Shown one piece after another: positions 5,188 to 5,497 of a stretch of DNA of 5,497 bases; positions within the stretch are counted from its first letter, which is position 1, and each line of letters begins with the position of its first letter. The notes beneath the pieces were generated by a model, which had not been told where the DNA came from, did not search any database, and was given only the letters and a program-made list of their open reading frames with translations. This DNA comes from an uncultured Aquabacterium sp. (lineage in GTDB: Bacteria; Pseudomonadota; Gammaproteobacteria; Burkholderiales; Burkholderiaceae_C). The position numbers were made by a program, and so were the translations under genes. The DNA is taken from NCBI GenBank assembly GCA_937923225.1, contig CALAKR010000114.1, positions 1-5,497 of the forward strand, read 5' to 3'.

Positions 5188-5497
5188 TCAACGTCCAACA
5201 AAGACCGGGATGAAGTTTGCCTGCGGCGCCCGTACGCCCACGATCAACTTGTCGGAGACCATCTGCCCGCTGTTTTTGTCTTCGATCCACATGGCTGCGA
5301 ATTGCTTGTCTTGCATGATCGACTTTGCGACCAGTTGCGCACCGGATTTAACATCGACCTTGAACATCACCTGGCTGAAGAATGATCCTTGCGACAGCGC
5401 GACCTGGATCGTCCTGCTCCCAGAAGCAAGCGGCACTGCCGTGGCAAAAGCGTCCTTGCGCCCCTTGACGGATTGGCCGTCGATGGACAAAAGCCAT
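5188..5497 (-). CDS. C-terminal part of an unrecognised protein (5' end outside window)
   Basis: The minus-strand frame is open from the right edge to a TGA at 5188-5190, giving about 102 visible residues. A TTG at 5490 is in frame, but the codons before it (Trp, Leu) continue the frame, so the true start lies beyond the window. The visible part begins WLLSIDGQSVKGRK and goes on with alternating polar and hydrophobic residues that suggest beta strands (RTIQVALSQG, VMFKVDVKSGAQLVA), then AAMWIEDKNSGQMVS and a C-terminus ending PVFVGR. From memory, an IDG segment, a central Gly-rich turn and a late WIED segment occur in small envelope proteins and lipoproteins of Proteobacteria. That is weak evidence, and the signal peptide cannot be seen. 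It lies 67 bases upstream of the DUF1569 gene in the same direction and may share its transcript. Codon use is like that of its neighbours. Confidence 0.7.
   Translation of the reverse strand, partial: WLLSIDGQSVKGRKDAFATAVPLASGSRTIQVALSQGSFFSQVMFKVDVKSGAQLVAKSIMQDKQFAAMWIEDKNSGQMVSDKLIVGVRAPQANFIPVFVGR

Noticed and set aside
4930..5385. Plus-strand open frame of 151 codons.
   Set aside because: It overlaps two better-supported minus-strand genes, lacks a credible ribosome binding site, and its translation shows no domain-like pattern.

Overview
The window looks like chromosomal DNA of a Gram-negative betaproteobacterium, most likely order Burkholderiales and perhaps Comamonadaceae. This is inferred from the high GC content, the strong G/C bias at third codon positions, an outer-membrane TonB-dependent receptor, and proteins that resemble families I associate with that order. 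No mobile element, tRNA, rRNA, CRISPR array or prophage gene was seen. Every gene except the two cut by the window edges appears intact.

Layout: (1) At 1-371 (+) lies the 3' end of a gene whose start is outside the window. (2) A convergent gap at 372-518 carries two strong inverted repeats that look like terminators. (3) At 519-1070 (-) is a DUF4256 protein of 183 aa with a good ribosome binding site. (4) A divergent regulatory gap at 1071-1293 carries a near-consensus Fur box (16/19) with a small perfect palindrome beside it. (5) At 1294-3510 (+) is a complete 738-aa TonB-dependent siderophore receptor with signal peptide, TonB box, plug and 22-strand-type barrel, but no N-terminal signalling domain. 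(6) A convergent gap at 3511-3683 holds hairpins only. (7) Four minus-strand genes fill the right half: the C-terminal part of an unrecognised protein (5188-5497), a DUF1569 protein with a twin-arginine signal and a lipobox (4563-5120), a small four-helix membrane protein (4060-4443), and a small exported protein with two cysteines (3684-4028).

How they work together: the clearest logic is iron-responsive uptake. Fur with iron would repress the receptor; when iron is scarce the receptor is made and imports a ferric siderophore powered by TonB-ExbB-ExbD, which are not in this window. No siderophore synthesis, inner-membrane transporter, reductase or sigma/anti-sigma genes are adjacent, so the receptor is a stand-alone locus here. 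The divergent DUF4256 gene shares the intergenic region and might be affected by the same Fur site. The minus-strand genes on the right encode envelope-targeted proteins of unknown function; 4060-4443 and 3684-4028 are close enough to share a transcript. I found no convincing evidence of a new multi-gene system; the best leads are the composite Fur operator and the Tat-lipoprotein form of DUF1569.
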